A DNA stretch of 64,000 bases from an uncultured Lachnospiraceae bacterium (GCA_910587295.1 CAJULP010000096.1:1-64000); one strand, 5' to 3'; positions 8,951-17,938 are shown, numbered from the stretch's first letter. Numbers and translations are program-made. The notes: a model not told the origin generated them from the letters alone.

Positions 8951-10483
8951 ATGTATAAAAAGGAATTGCCAAGGGTAAGCCCGGAGCAGGTGGGGCTTTC
9001 CAGCAGGATGTTGTTTAGGATGTTAAGGGAGCTTGAGGCGTGCGGTACGCAGATGCATGGGTTTATGTTGGAGCGGCATGGGTGTGTGGCGGCAGAGTGC
9101 TGGTGGAAGCCTTATGATAATAACATGGCGCACATCTGTCATTCCATGGGGAAGTCCTATGTGGGTACGGCGGTGGGGCTGGCATGTACCCAGGGGTATC
9201 TTCATTTAGAGGACAGGATAGTTGATATTTTTGCGCCGGAGATCGCACGGTATCACGTGACCCCCAATGAAAATATGAGTAAGCTTACGGTGGAGCATGT
9301 GCTTATGATGGCCAACGGCATGTCGATTCATCCGCTTTCCGGGGAAAATCTGTTAAAGAATTATCTTACGTCGGAATTTGACCATGAACCGGGGAAACGC
9401 TTTTTGTACAACACCACAGGTTCTTGTATGCTTGGGGCGGCGGTGGCAAAGGTTACGGGCAAAAGTGTCAGGCAGTATCTTTCAGAGGAAGTGCTGGATA
9501 AGATCGGGGTGGAATCGGATAAGCTTGAGTGGATGGCATTTTGCAAAAATCATATCCATGCAGCCCCCGGGGTAGCTTCCAGCACGGAAAATAATCTAAG
9601 GCTGGGAATGCTGTATCTGCAGGAGGGGAACTGGGATGGCCTGCAGCTGATCGACAGGGAGTGGATCAGGAAAGCTGTCACTAGGCGTATTAGCACGGGT
9701 GTGGTAAACAAAGAGGCCCATATAGATGACGGGGCAGGATATGGGTATCAGCTGTGGATCTGCCCGGAACCGGAGACTTTTAAGTTTTCCGGCGGCCATG
9801 GACAGGATGTGGTCATGAGCCGGTTAAATGACCTTACCATATCCTTAAACCAGTCTGCGGATGATAAGAGTACAGAAAGGGTCAATGAAATCCTAAGCAG
9901 ATATCTGCTTAGGAAAAAGCTGGATGATGGACCGCTTCCTGAGGATGAGGAAGGGTTTGGGGAGCTTATGGCATATCTTGTTTGCAGAGAACTTCCTTCC
10001 GGACGTAAGAATGAGTTCCCTGATGAGCTTAAGGGCTGGAACGGAATTTATGCGGTGAAAGAAGGAAGCATACACATCAATACGGAACTGCGCCCTTTTG
10101 ATGATATCAACGTGTATACGGATTTTTATGACCATGAGGATGTGGATGCAAAAGAAATCTCAATCTATTGCCGCGGAAGCGATACGCTGGAACTTGTATT
10201 TGACGACGAAACCCTGCGGACAAGGATCGAAGCCAGTCTTGACGGAGGTCTGCGGCCGGTTCCGACCACGGGGGCAATCCCGATCTATAAGAGTACCGTG
10301 TCGTTTGCTTACATAGAAAACGGTTCTTTGGTGGTGGAGACCAAGTTTTTGCAGACCTGCTTTTGGACGAAGCTGGTATTTAAGCGTGAGGGCAGTCTGA
10401 TACGTGTGGAGACGTATAAAGAAAGGCTCCATGAGGAGCAGCCTTATATATATTCATGTGGTGTGCTTCAAAAAATATTGTAA
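8951..10483 (+). CDS. Serine hydrolase, class C beta-lactamase/esterase family (second of tandem pair)
   Basis: 510 residues with S65-M-G-K68 (CHSMGKSYVG), Tyr153 in KRFLYNTTG, and a proper third motif SGGHGQD. Overall plan is like the preceding gene (catalytic domain then about 150 residues of C-terminal domain) but the two are clearly diverged. Again no signal peptide. ATG 8951 follows a GGGGAGAG box, 13 bases after the previous stop. It closes the LacI-controlled operon and is followed by a good terminator. Two cytosolic enzymes of one family behind one importer imply either sequential bonds or related substrates. Confidence 0.82.
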   Translation: MYKKELPRVSPEQVGLSSRMLFRMLRELEACGTQMHGFMLERHGCVAAECWWKPYDNNMAHICHSMGKSYVGTAVGLACTQGYLHLEDRIVDIFAPEIARYHVTPNENMSKLTVEHVLMMANGMSIHPLSGENLLKNYLTSEFDHEPGKRFLYNTTGSCMLGAAVAKVTGKSVRQYLSEEVLDKIGVESDKLEWMAFCKNHIHAAPGVASSTENNLRLGMLYLQEGNWDGLQLIDREWIRKAVTRRISTGVVNKEAHIDDGAGYGYQLWICPEPETFKFSGGHGQDVVMSRLNDLTISLNQSADDKSTERVNEILSRYLLRKKLDDGPLPEDEEGFGELMAYLVCRELPSGRKNEFPDELKGWNGIYAVKEGSIHINTELRPFDDINVYTDFYDHEDVDAKEISIYCRGSDTLELVFDDETLRTRIEASLDGGLRPVPTTGAIPIYKSTVSFAYIENGSLVVETKFLQTCFWTKLVFKREGSLIRVETYKERLHEEQPYIYSCGVLQKIL

Positions 10484-10544
10484 ATGAGGGGAACCTGGAG
10501 GGTCAATGTCGTTTAGCCAAGGCATTGGCGGGGCGCTCCTTTTC

Positions 10545-10587
10545 GGGCAGAGGTATTGGGATTCCTATCTCTGTCCATTTTTTTCTT
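10545..10587 (+). terminator. Rho-independent terminator of the LacI-controlled operon
   Basis: GGGCAGAGGTA (10545-10555) pairs over 11 bases, two of them G-U, with TATCTCTGTCC (10566-10576), followed by ATTTTTTTCTT. Confidence 0.8.
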
Positions 10588-10797
10588 GAGCCTTAACAGC
10601 CTGGTTTTGAGCAACATAAGAAGTGGAAAAGTGGTTTTTTCTGCAAGGATATGTTATAGTTATAACATGATATCTTATTTTCGAGAAGGGGTGCATTATA
10701 ATTAGGGAAAGGTAAATCTGTTTGTGCGTCCGAGGCGGTGCAGGGTCGTGACGGAATCGGTCACAGTAGAATAAAAATATAGCAAGGGGGAATCACA
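10588..10797 (+). promoter_or_regulatory. Leader region of the sirtuin gene with an operator-like palindrome
   Basis: No gene is visible here. The palindrome ATGTTATAGTTATAACAT lies at 10651-10668 (8-base arms, 2-base centre) and contains a possible -10 element. A second AT-rich box, TATAAT, occurs around 10694. Further down GTGAC and GTCAC around 10750-10766 can form a small hairpin. The palindrome is a plausible operator; the protein that binds it is unknown. Confidence 0.4.
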
Positions 10798-11514
10798 ATG
10801 GAACGGATTGAAAAATTAAGGGAGATCATAAACGAAAGCGGCAACATCGTGTTTTTCGGCGGGGCGGGAGTGTCAACAGAAAGCGGCATCCCGGATTTTC
10901 GGAGTGTGGACGGGCTTTACAATCAAAAGTATGATTATCCGCCGGAAACAATCCTGAGCCATACCTTTTACCGGCATTATCCGGAAGAGTTTTTCCGGTT
11001 TTATAAGGATAAAATGCTCTGTCTTACGGCCAAGCCCAATGCGGCTCATTTAAAACTGGCCAAGTGGGAACAGGAGGGAAAGCTTAAGGCGGTCATTACA
11101 CAGAATATTGACGGTCTTCATCAGGCGGCGGGCAGTAAGCGTGTCCTGGAGCTGCACGGCAGCGTGCTTAGGAATTACTGTGAGAAATGCGGGAAATTTT
11201 TCGACGCGGAATATATGCTCCATTCTAAAGGAGCTCCGAAGTGCGATGACTGCGGCGGCGCCATCAAGCCGGATGTGGTGCTTTATGAGGAGGGGCTTGA
11301 CAATCAGACGCTGTCTGATGCGGTTTCCTACATTAGCAAAGCGGATGTGCTGATCATTGGGGGTACTTCGCTGGTAGTATACCCGGCGGCGGGGTTGATC
11401 GACTACTACAGGGGAAATAAGCTGATTCTGATCAATAAGACGCCTACCGCAAGGGATAGCGGGGCGGATTTAGTAGTGCAGGGCAGCATTGGAGAGATCT
11501 TTTCGTCATTATAG
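10798..11514 (+). CDS. cobB: NAD-dependent protein deacylase, sirtuin (Sir2/CobB family)
   Basis: 238 residues, standard length for bacterial sirtuins. Visible family motifs: the NAD loop FFGGAGVSTESGIPDFRS (near residues 19-36), TQNIDGLHQAAG, the catalytic histidine in LELHGS, a four-cysteine zinc site CEKCGKF and CDDCGG, and GGTSLVVYPAAG. The enzyme removes acyl groups from lysines using NAD+. An AAGGGGG box precedes the ATG. It is closely followed by the DUF951 gene and then by the rpsF operon, a neighbourhood that links it to core growth genes but not functionally. Confidence 0.95.
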   Translation: MERIEKLREIINESGNIVFFGGAGVSTESGIPDFRSVDGLYNQKYDYPPETILSHTFYRHYPEEFFRFYKDKMLCLTAKPNAAHLKLAKWEQEGKLKAVITQNIDGLHQAAGSKRVLELHGSVLRNYCEKCGKFFDAEYMLHSKGAPKCDDCGGAIKPDVVLYEEGLDNQTLSDAVSYISKADVLIIGGTSLVVYPAAGLIDYYRGNKLILINKTPTARDSGADLVVQGSIGEIFSSL

Positions 11515-11532
11515 TAAATGAAGGGAGCGGAC

Positions 11533-11715
11533 GTGGATATTAAGGCAGGGGATATACTTATTTTGAAAAAAGCCCATCCCTGCGGCAGCAAGGAGTGGGA
11601 AGTTTTAAGGATTGGCGCTGATTTCCGGTTGAAATGTAAAGGCTGCGGGCATCAGATCATGACGCCCCGGAGACAGGCTGAAAAAAATATCAAAGAGATT
11701 CGGACAAACACTTGA
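11533..11715 (+). CDS. DUF951 domain-containing small protein
   Basis: 60 residues. The sequence GDILILKKAHPCGSKEWEV, then RIGADFRLKCKGCGHQIM followed by PR, is the complete DUF951 signature, with three conserved cysteines that could bind a metal. Function of the family is unknown; in Firmicutes it is often near rpsF or replication genes, as here. Start chosen at GTG 11533 because AAGGGAG lies five bases ahead and the family begins with (M/V)DIK; ATG 11518 would add five residues but lacks a good ribosome binding site. Probably cotranscribed with the sirtuin gene. Confidence 0.88.
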   Translation: MDIKAGDILILKKAHPCGSKEWEVLRIGADFRLKCKGCGHQIMTPRRQAEKNIKEIRTNT

Positions 11716-11740
11716 AAAATACAGGCATTCATGATATGAT
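11712..11740 (+). promoter_or_regulatory. Promoter of the rpsF-ssb-rpsR operon
   Basis: TTGAAA at 11712-11717 and TATGAT at 11735-11740 with an ideal 17-base spacer. It overlaps the 3' end of the DUF951 gene. Confidence 0.75.
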
Positions 11741-11747
11741 ATTACTC

Positions 11748-11864
11748 CGTGATGTGTATTAATGGCATTCGACAGCCGGCAGGCTGTTACGTGTCATCCG
11801 CCAATGGCGGAGCAATTCCTTGCTCCCTAAGACGGGGCCAGAGACCAAAAGGAGGTAACAAAGC
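11748..11864 (+). promoter_or_regulatory. Structured 5' leader of rpsF, candidate S6:S18 ribosomal-protein leader
   Basis: The untranslated leader of about 117 bases contains CCGCC-AAT-GGCGG (11799-11811) and GGAGCAA/TTGCTCC hairpins that overlap each other and could be alternatives. Firmicute rpsF operons commonly carry a leader bound by the S6:S18 complex for feedback control; position and stem content fit, but I have not aligned it to the known consensus. The ribosome binding site AAAGGAGG follows directly. Confidence 0.5.
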
Positions 11865-12152
11865 ATGAACAAATATGAATTAGCCGTTGTTGTAAGTGCG
11901 AAAATCGAGGATGAGGAAAGAGCAGCAGTTGTAGACAAATGCAAAGCTCTGATCGAGAGATTCGGCGGTACGGTTACGAATGTTGATGACTGGGGCAAGA
12001 AGAGACTTGCTTATGAAGTTCAGAAGATGAAAGAAGCTTTCTACTACTTCATTCAGTTTGATGCAGAAAGTACAGCGCCTATCGAGATTGAAAGCCGCGT
12101 TCGCATTATGGACAATGTTATCAGATTTTTATGCGTGAAACAAGATGCGTAA
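11865..12152 (+). CDS. rpsF: 30S ribosomal protein S6
   Basis: 95 residues, full length. The start MNKYELAVVV and the motif DDWGKKRLAYEVQK are diagnostic for S6, which pairs with S18 on the platform of the small subunit. First gene of the conserved rpsF-ssb-rpsR operon with an AAAGGAGG ribosome binding site. Confidence 0.98.
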   Translation: MNKYELAVVVSAKIEDEERAAVVDKCKALIERFGGTVTNVDDWGKKRLAYEVQKMKEAFYYFIQFDAESTAPIEIESRVRIMDNVIRFLCVKQDA

Positions 12153-12188
12153 GGCGTATAGGTAAGATATGCTGGAAAGAAGGCAGAT

Positions 12189-12635
12189 ATGAATAAAGTA
12201 ATACTTATGGGGCGTTTAACAAGAGATCCTGAGGTGAGGTATTCACAGGGGGAAAACTCTACGGCGGTTGCCAGATATACATTGGCTGTAGACCGCAGAT
12301 TCAGCCGTAATAATGACGAGCAGACTGCGGATTTTATCGGATGTGTGGCCTTTGGGAAGGCTGGGGAATTTGCTGAAAAGTATTTCAGAAAAGGAACCAA
12401 GATTGCGATCACGGGCCGTATCCAGACAGGCAGCTATACCAACCGGGATGGCGTTAAGGTGTATACCACCGATGTGGTGGTGGAAGAACAGGAATTTGCC
12501 GAGAGTAAAAACAGCAGCAGTGCAGGTTTTGACAATGGATACCAAAGCGCAGGCAGGGCACCTGAACCGTCAGGAGCGGGTGATGGTTTTATGAATATCC
12601 CCGATGGGATAGACGAAGAGCTGCCCTTTAACTAG
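12189..12635 (+). CDS. ssb: Single-stranded DNA-binding protein
   Basis: 148 residues. OB-fold start MNKVILMGRLTRDPEVRY, with DFIGCVAFGKAGEFAEKYF and GRIQTGSYTNRDGVKVYTT, then a flexible Gly/Ser-rich tail and the acidic tip DEELPFN that docks replication and repair partners. It binds single-stranded DNA during replication and repair. Lies between rpsF and rpsR as in most Firmicutes. Ends with TAG. Confidence 0.97.
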   Translation: MNKVILMGRLTRDPEVRYSQGENSTAVARYTLAVDRRFSRNNDEQTADFIGCVAFGKAGEFAEKYFRKGTKIAITGRIQTGSYTNRDGVKVYTTDVVVEEQEFAESKNSSSAGFDNGYQSAGRAPEPSGAGDGFMNIPDGIDEELPFN

Positions 12636-12669
12636 GGTTTCATTTCAACTAAGATAGGAGGCAATCATT

Positions 12670-12933
12670 ATGGCATACAATAAAGCAGAGAAGTCTGATT
12701 CTCCCATGAGAAAAAAAGGCGGAATGCGCAGAAGAAAAAAGGTATGTGTTTTCTGCGGCAAGGATAATGTAATTGATTACAAAGATGTGAATAAATTAAA
12801 AAGATACGTGTCTGAGCGTGGGAAAATTCTTCCCCGCAGGATCACGGGAAACTGTGCAAAGCATCAGAGGGCGCTTACTGCTGCAATTAAGAGAGCGCGC
12901 CACGTTGCATTGATGCCATACGTTCAGGATTAA
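12670..12933 (+). CDS. rpsR: 30S ribosomal protein S18
   Basis: 87 residues. Contains [20 protein letters not shown] and a basic C-terminus with [15 protein letters not shown], typical S18. The CxxC pair in the N-terminal part with Cys/His later resembles the zinc-binding (C+) form of some Gram-positive S18 proteins. TAGGAGG ribosome binding site. A terminator follows. Confidence 0.98.
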   Translation: MAYNKAEKSDSPMRKKGGMRRRKKVCVFCGKDNVIDYKDVNKLKRYVSERGKILPRRITGNCAKHQRALTAAIKRARHVALMPYVQD

Positions 12934-12970
12934 TGATCCTGACCTGGCACAGAGACTATTCAGATGAAGG

Positions 12971-12997
12971 ACGGCTGCCTGAGGGCAGCCGTTTTTA
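12971..12997 (+). terminator. Rho-independent terminator after rpsR
   Basis: ACGGCTGCC and GGCAGCCGT form a 9-base GC-rich stem with a 4-base loop, followed by TTTTTA. Confidence 0.9.
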
Positions 12998-13206
12998 GCT
13001 TATTAAAGGGCGGAATGTCGGTTTTTTTATTTTTTTGACATATTTAAAGATACTTTCGAAATGAGTTGTCGAAAACCTCTTGCAGAATCATGTGGAAACC
13101 TGGGCAGAAAAATGATATAATAATTTGGTATATATAGTAAATGGTGGGGGAATTTGCCGTTTGCTGTTACTTATCACAAAAGGATTAAAGAAGGGTATTT
13201 CTGGAA

Positions 13207-15267
13207 ATGGCTCCATTAAAAAGTAAGATGAAGTTAAAGGGAAGGCTGAAAAAGTACATGCAGACTTCCTTGTACCTTGGTTTATTACTTGCAGTCGTGA
13301 ACCTGGTGGTATATTTGATCAACATTCCGTCAGGGTTAGTCGTGACCTGTTTTGTGCTGCTTTATTTTGCGGTGGTCTTATCACTGCAGTTTTATAACAA
13401 ACCGGTGATTATCAATGAGCTGGTCAGCTTTGCAACCCAATATGGGCAGATCCAGAAGGTGCTGCTTAGGGAATTGGAAATTCCTTATGCCATGCTGGAT
13501 GATGGCGGCAAGATTGTCTGGACCAATGAAGCTTTTGAAAAGGTAGTACATAAGGATAGGGGGTACAGGAAATCGATCACGTCGCTTTTTCCGTCCGTGA
13601 CCAGGGAGCGTCTTCCCGGAGAGCAGGAGAGGTCAGAATTGGATATCGTCTACGAAAACAGTAATTATGTGGCCAAAATGAGGAAAATCTCATTGGAGGA
13701 CATGCTGGTCAGCAGCGATATTGTAGACGGGGAAAATTTTAGCGGATACCTGATTGCGTTTTATCTGTTTGATGAGACGGCTCTTAGGATCGCCCTTCAG
13801 GAAGTGGATGACCAGAGTCTGGCGGTAGGGTTGATCTATCTGGATAATTATGATGAGGCCTTAGACAGTGTGGAGGAAGTACGCCGTTCCCTGCTGGTGG
13901 CATTGATCGATCGGAAGGTGAACAAGTATGTTTCGGCTTTGGACGGGATTTGCAAGAAACTGGAAAAAGATAAATATATGGTGATCCTGCGTAAGAAAGC
14001 AACGGTGCTTCTTCGGGAAAGCAGGTTTGACCTGTTGGACGAGGTCAAGACGGTCAATATTGGAAACGAGATGGCGGTGACCATAAGTATCGGCATGGGG
14101 CTTGACGGACTGACCTATGCTCAGAACTTTGAGTTTGCCAGAAACGCTATTGAGCTTGCTCTGGGAAGGGGCGGCGATCAGGCGGTTATGAAGACACCTC
14201 AGGAGATCACATATTTTGGCGGAAAGAGCCAGCAGGTGGAAAAGAGTACCAGAGTGAAAGCCAGGGTTAAGGCACAGGCGCTCCGTGAAATTATCACAGG
14301 CAAGGAAAAGGTATTGATCATGGGACACCGGATGGCGGATGTGGACAGCTTTGGTGCGGCTGTTGGGATTTACAGGATTTCCACCACGTTAGAGAGAAAG
14401 GCCTATATCGTCCTTAACGATATCAGCACTTCCCTGCGGCCAATGGTGGAATCCTTTAAGAATCATGAGGATTATCAGGAAGATATGATCATTGGGAGCC
14501 AGCAGGCCATCGAGCTTGCAGGGAGCAATACCGTTTTGGTGGTAGTGGATGTAAACAAGCCGTCGATCACGGAATGTCCGGAGCTTTTACGCCTTTGTAA
14601 ATCGATCGTAGTGCTGGACCACCACAGGCAGGGAACGGAAGTTGTTGAAAATGCGACGCTGTCTTACGTGGAAGCCTATGCTTCCTCGGCGTGTGAGATG
14701 GTTTCCGAGATTTTGCAGTATATCGGGGAAAGCATTAAAATCTCTCCGGAAGAAGCGGATTGCATGTATTCCGGCATCATGATAGACACCAGTAATTTCA
14801 TGACAAAGACTGGTGTGAGGACCTTCGAGGCTGCGGCGTTTCTGCGCAGGAACGGGGCGGACGTGACCAGAGTCCGGAAGCTTTTCAGAGAGGAAGCGAT
14901 TGAGTATAAGACGAAAGCGGATGCGGTCAGCCAAGCGGAAATTTACCGGGATGTTTTTGCAGTGTCAACCTGCAGCAGTGAAGGGATTGAAAGTCCTACC
15001 GTCATGGGAGCCCAGGCGGCCAACGAGCTGTTAAATATACGGGGAGTAAAGGCGAGTTTTGTATTGACGGAATATCAGAATCAGATCTTCGTCAGTGCCC
15101 GCTCTATTGACGAGGTTAATGTCCAGGTCATCATGGAAAAGATGGGGGGCGGCGGCCATTTGAGCGCAGCGGGCTGTCAGTTAAACGGAGTGTCCATTTT
15201 TGAGGGGATTGGTATCTTAAAGGGAACGTTGGATAAAATGATTGCGGAAGGCGACCTTGCGGTTTAG
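13207..15267 (+). CDS. gdpP: Cyclic-di-AMP phosphodiesterase, GdpP/YybT type
   Basis: 686 residues. Domain order as in GdpP: two membrane helices (about residues 20-62), a PAS-like domain (80-190), a degenerate GGDEF domain (200-330), DHH (360-510) and DHHA1 (570-680). Catalytic metal ligands are visible as H374-R-M-A-D378-V-D380, D448 and D471-H-H, and GGGGHLSAAG marks DHHA1. It cleaves c-di-AMP to pApA and thereby affects wall, potassium and beta-lactam responses. The common reading HRxADxDSxGA is kept. Next genes rplI and dnaB are the standard Firmicute neighbours. Confidence 0.95.
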   Translation: MAPLKSKMKLKGRLKKYMQTSLYLGLLLAVVNLVVYLINIPSGLVVTCFVLLYFAVVLSLQFYNKPVIINELVSFATQYGQIQKVLLRELEIPYAMLDDGGKIVWTNEAFEKVVHKDRGYRKSITSLFPSVTRERLPGEQERSELDIVYENSNYVAKMRKISLEDMLVSSDIVDGENFSGYLIAFYLFDETALRIALQEVDDQSLAVGLIYLDNYDEALDSVEEVRRSLLVALIDRKVNKYVSALDGICKKLEKDKYMVILRKKATVLLRESRFDLLDEVKTVNIGNEMAVTISIGMGLDGLTYAQNFEFARNAIELALGRGGDQAVMKTPQEITYFGGKSQQVEKSTRVKARVKAQALREIITGKEKVLIMGHRMADVDSFGAAVGIYRISTTLERKAYIVLNDISTSLRPMVESFKNHEDYQEDMIIGSQQAIELAGSNTVLVVVDVNKPSITECPELLRLCKSIVVLDHHRQGTEVVENATLSYVEAYASSACEMVSEILQYIGESIKISPEEADCMYSGIMIDTSNFMTKTGVRTFEAAAFLRRNGADVTRVRKLFREEAIEYKTKADAVSQAEIYRDVFAVSTCSSEGIESPTVMGAQAANELLNIRGVKASFVLTEYQNQIFVSARSIDEVNVQVIMEKMGGGGHLSAAGCQLNGVSIFEGIGILKGTLDKMIAEGDLAV

Positions 15268-15331
15268 CGGAAACGGCGAAGATGCACATATTGTGCCGGC
15301 AGAATAAATCAGACGAAAGAAAGGGATAGAG

Positions 15332-15778
15332 ATGAAGATTATTTTATTGGAAGATGTGAAGAAGTTAGGAAAAAAGGGCGAGGTGGTAGAGGTAAGCGAC
15401 GGATATGCGAGAAATTTCGTGCTGCCAAAGAAGCTGGGTGTGGAAGCGAACGGCAAGAATATGAATGATCTGAAACTCCAGAACGCCAACAAAGAAAAAA
15501 AGGAGCAGGAAAACCTTGATGCGGCAAAGGCAATGGCAGAGCTGATGGAAAAAGATCAGGTTACCGTCTCAATAAAGGCCGGGGAAGGCGGAAGGACATT
15601 TGGTTCTGTCTCCTCCAAGGAAATTGCACGGAGTTATAAGGAACAGTGCGGCAGGGAAATTGATAAAAAGAAGATCATCCTTCCGGAGCCGATCAAAAGC
15701 TTTGGGGTTTTTGAGGTGGGGGTTAAGCTTCATCCTAAGGTGACAGGGAGATTAAAGGTTAAAGTGACGGAATTATAA
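15332..15778 (+). CDS. rplI: 50S ribosomal protein L9
   Basis: 148 residues, normal length. N-terminal MKIILLEDVKKLGKKGEVVE and GYARNFVLPKKLG are the L9 signature; a long charged connecting helix (about residues 42-75) precedes the C-terminal domain. It stabilises the L1-stalk base of the large subunit. Located between gdpP and dnaB as expected. Confidence 0.98.
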   Translation: MKIILLEDVKKLGKKGEVVEVSDGYARNFVLPKKLGVEANGKNMNDLKLQNANKEKKEQENLDAAKAMAELMEKDQVTVSIKAGEGGRTFGSVSSKEIARSYKEQCGREIDKKKIILPEPIKSFGVFEVGVKLHPKVTGRLKVKVTEL

Positions 15779-15806
15779 GGGTGTTTGTTGGAAGGACTAA
15801 AGGGCA

Positions 15807-17147
15807 ATGGCAGCAGAAGAAGAAGCCCTCTTAAAAAGGGTATTACCCCACAGCATAGAAGCTGAGCAGTCGGTGATCGGTGCGATGATCGTGGACAGGG
15901 AGGCAATCACGGTCGCTTCAGAGTTGATATGCGGGGATGATTTTTATAGTAAACAGTATGGCGTGGTGTTTGACGCCATGGTGGAGTTAAATGACGAGGG
16001 AAAACCGGTAGACCCTGTGACCTTGCAGGACCGGCTGAAAGAAAAAGATGTGCCGCCGGAAACCAGCAGTCTGGAATTTATCGCAGCGCTTGTTACGGGG
16101 CTTCCTACATCGGCTAATATTAAATTTTATGCAAACATTGTGGCGGAAAAGGCTACTTTAAGGAAATTGATCCGCCTGAATGAAGAAATTGCAAATACCT
16201 GTTATACGGGGAAAGAAAGTCTTGAGGTCATCTTGGAAGATACGGAAAAGCGTATCTTTGAACTGGTTCAGAAGAGGAATACCGGCGAGTTCGTGCCTAT
16301 CAGACAGGTGGTCATGAACGCAATGGACAAGATAGAAAAGGCGTCTAAAAATACCGGAAATGTTACCGGGCTTGCCACCGGGTTTATTGATTTGGATTAC
16401 AAGACGGCAGGACTGCAGCCGTCGGATCTTATCTTGGTGGCGGCAAGGCCTTCCATGGGGAAAACGGCATTTGTTTTGAACATTGCACAGTATATGGCGT
16501 TTAAATCAAATCAGACGGTTGCTATCTTCAGCCTGGAAATGAGTAAGGAGCAGCTTGTGAATCGTCTTTTTTCCCTGGAATCGCGGGTAGACTCCCAGCA
16601 TTTGCGTACCGGGAATCTTTCGGACGCAGAGTGGGAAAAGCTGATTGAGAGTGCGGGCGTTATCGGGAAATCCAACCTGATCATTGATGACACTCCGGGA
16701 ATCAGCATTTCCGAGCTGCGTTCCAAGTGCCGGAAGTACAAGTTGGAGCATAACCTGCAGATCATCATTATCGATTATCTGCAGTTGATGAGCGGCAGCG
16801 GGCGAGGGTCTGATTCCAGGCAGCAGGAGATATCGGATATTTCACGTTCCTTAAAAGCCCTTGCCAGGGAATTGAATGTGCCGGTGGTGGCACTTTCACA
16901 GCTTAGCCGTGCGGTGGAACAAAGGCCGGATCACAGGCCCATGCTTTCTGACCTGCGAGAATCCGGTGCGATCGAGCAGGACGCGGACGTGGTCATGTTT
17001 ATCTACAGGGATGATTATTATAATAAAGATACAGAAAGAAAAGGGATTGCGGAAATCCTGATAGCCAAGCAGAGAAACGGTCCGATTGGTACCGTGGAGC
17101 TGGTATGGCTGCCGGATTATACTAAATTTGCAAATCTTCAAAGATAA
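15807..17147 (+). CDS. dnaB: Replicative DNA helicase
   Basis: 446 residues. N-terminal DnaB domain (PHSIEAEQSVIGAMI) and C-terminal RecA-like motor with Walker A ARPSMGKTAF, Walker B IIIIDYLQLM, and the LSQLSRAVEQR element followed by LSDLRESGAIEQDAD. It is the hexameric fork helicase that moves 5' to 3' on the lagging strand. Compact and complete, no intein. A strong terminator follows. Confidence 0.98.
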   Translation: MAAEEEALLKRVLPHSIEAEQSVIGAMIVDREAITVASELICGDDFYSKQYGVVFDAMVELNDEGKPVDPVTLQDRLKEKDVPPETSSLEFIAALVTGLPTSANIKFYANIVAEKATLRKLIRLNEEIANTCYTGKESLEVILEDTEKRIFELVQKRNTGEFVPIRQVVMNAMDKIEKASKNTGNVTGLATGFIDLDYKTAGLQPSDLILVAARPSMGKTAFVLNIAQYMAFKSNQTVAIFSLEMSKEQLVNRLFSLESRVDSQHLRTGNLSDAEWEKLIESAGVIGKSNLIIDDTPGISISELRSKCRKYKLEHNLQIIIIDYLQLMSGSGRGSDSRQQEISDISRSLKALARELNVPVVALSQLSRAVEQRPDHRPMLSDLRESGAIEQDADVVMFIYRDDYYNKDTERKGIAEILIAKQRNGPIGTVELVWLPDYTKFANLQR

Positions 17148-17156
17148 CGACACTAC

Positions 17157-17192
17157 AAAAGAGGACAGGCCTTAGGTGGCATGTCCTCTTTT
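17157..17192. terminator. Terminator after dnaB
   Basis: AAAAGAGGACA (17157-17167) and TGTCCTCTTTT (17182-17192) form an 11-base stem with U-rich end; symmetric, so it can act on both strands. Confidence 0.85.
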
Positions 17193-17224
17193 GAAATATA
17201 AGGGAAAAGGAAAGGAGATTTTAA

Positions 17225-17914
17225 ATGAAACAGGCAGAAAAAATTTACATGATTTCCGATGCTGCAAAGCAGGTCAAGGTGGAGGCGCATGTGCTGCGCT
17301 ATTGGGAAGAAGAATTGGAACTTCCGGTAAAACGAAATGAAATGGGGCATCGCTTTTATACGGAAGAGGATCTGGGCCAGTTCCGTAGAATTAAAGAATT
17401 GAAGGAAAAAGGTATTCAGTTAAAGGGGATTAAGAGCATTTTAAAAAGCGGTACGTTAAAGGAGCCTATGGATCTTTTGGAGAAGGAGCCCTTTACCGGG
17501 GAAGGGGAAATGGAAAAGCGTCATGTTCTGATGGTGAAAAAGGGGGAGATCCTTCCCATGACGGAGAAGTCTCTTGCTGCCCATGAAGAGTCCAGAGAGC
17601 AAAAGAGCCTGCGGCTGCAGCAGCTTCTTAAAGATATGATTGCGGAGGCTGTCCAGAGCAATAACGAGGAGATCTACAAAGACATGAAAAACAGTATCTT
17701 GAAAGAAATTGATTATCAGTTCCGGCTTCAGGAAGAAAAGGACGAAGCAAGAGAAAAGGAGCGAAGCCAGAAAGAGGAAGAACACTTTAAGCAGATCGAC
17801 GAACTTTTACGTTCCCGAAGTCTCAGGAAGGAAAAAGCACCAAAGGAAAAAAAGAGGTTGGAAAAAGGTTTGTTTATGAAAAAATTTGCAGGAAAAAAGC
17901 GTTCAGTCACTTGA
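17225..17914 (+). CDS. MerR-family HTH regulator with coiled-coil C-terminus
   Basis: 229 residues. The N-terminal domain is a MerR winged HTH: YMISDAAKQVKVEAHVLRYW, then GHRFYTEEDL and LKEKGIQLKGIKSIL. The remainder (about 110-229) is charged and helical, rich in Glu/Lys/Arg, with no metal-binding cysteines, so it is not a classical metal or drug sensor. This type is common directly behind dnaB in Lachnospiraceae, role unknown. Strong AAAGGAG box. The gene end overlaps the terminator hairpin shared with the converging ferredoxin gene. Confidence 0.8.
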   Translation: MKQAEKIYMISDAAKQVKVEAHVLRYWEEELELPVKRNEMGHRFYTEEDLGQFRRIKELKEKGIQLKGIKSILKSGTLKEPMDLLEKEPFTGEGEMEKRHVLMVKKGEILPMTEKSLAAHEESREQKSLRLQQLLKDMIAEAVQSNNEEIYKDMKNSILKEIDYQFRLQEEKDEAREKERSQKEEEHFKQIDELLRSRSLRKEKAPKEKKRLEKGLFMKKFAGKKRSVT

Positions 17915-17924
17915 CCGAACGCTT
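17891..17924 (-). terminator. Terminator of the ferredoxin gene, overlapping the merR-type gene 3' end
   Basis: AAGCGTTC and GAACGCTT (17897-17924) form a stem with a further GTCA/TGAC pairing inside. Read on the minus strand it is followed by six T, so it ends the ferredoxin transcript. Its sequence also encodes the last residues of the opposing gene. Confidence 0.75.
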
Positions 17925-17938
17925 GAACCCGTAATCTC

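Noticed and set aside
7465..10483. Beta-lactam resistance genes
   Set aside because: No signal peptides, operon with a sugar importer and LacI control; the fold alone does not imply antibiotic hydrolysis.
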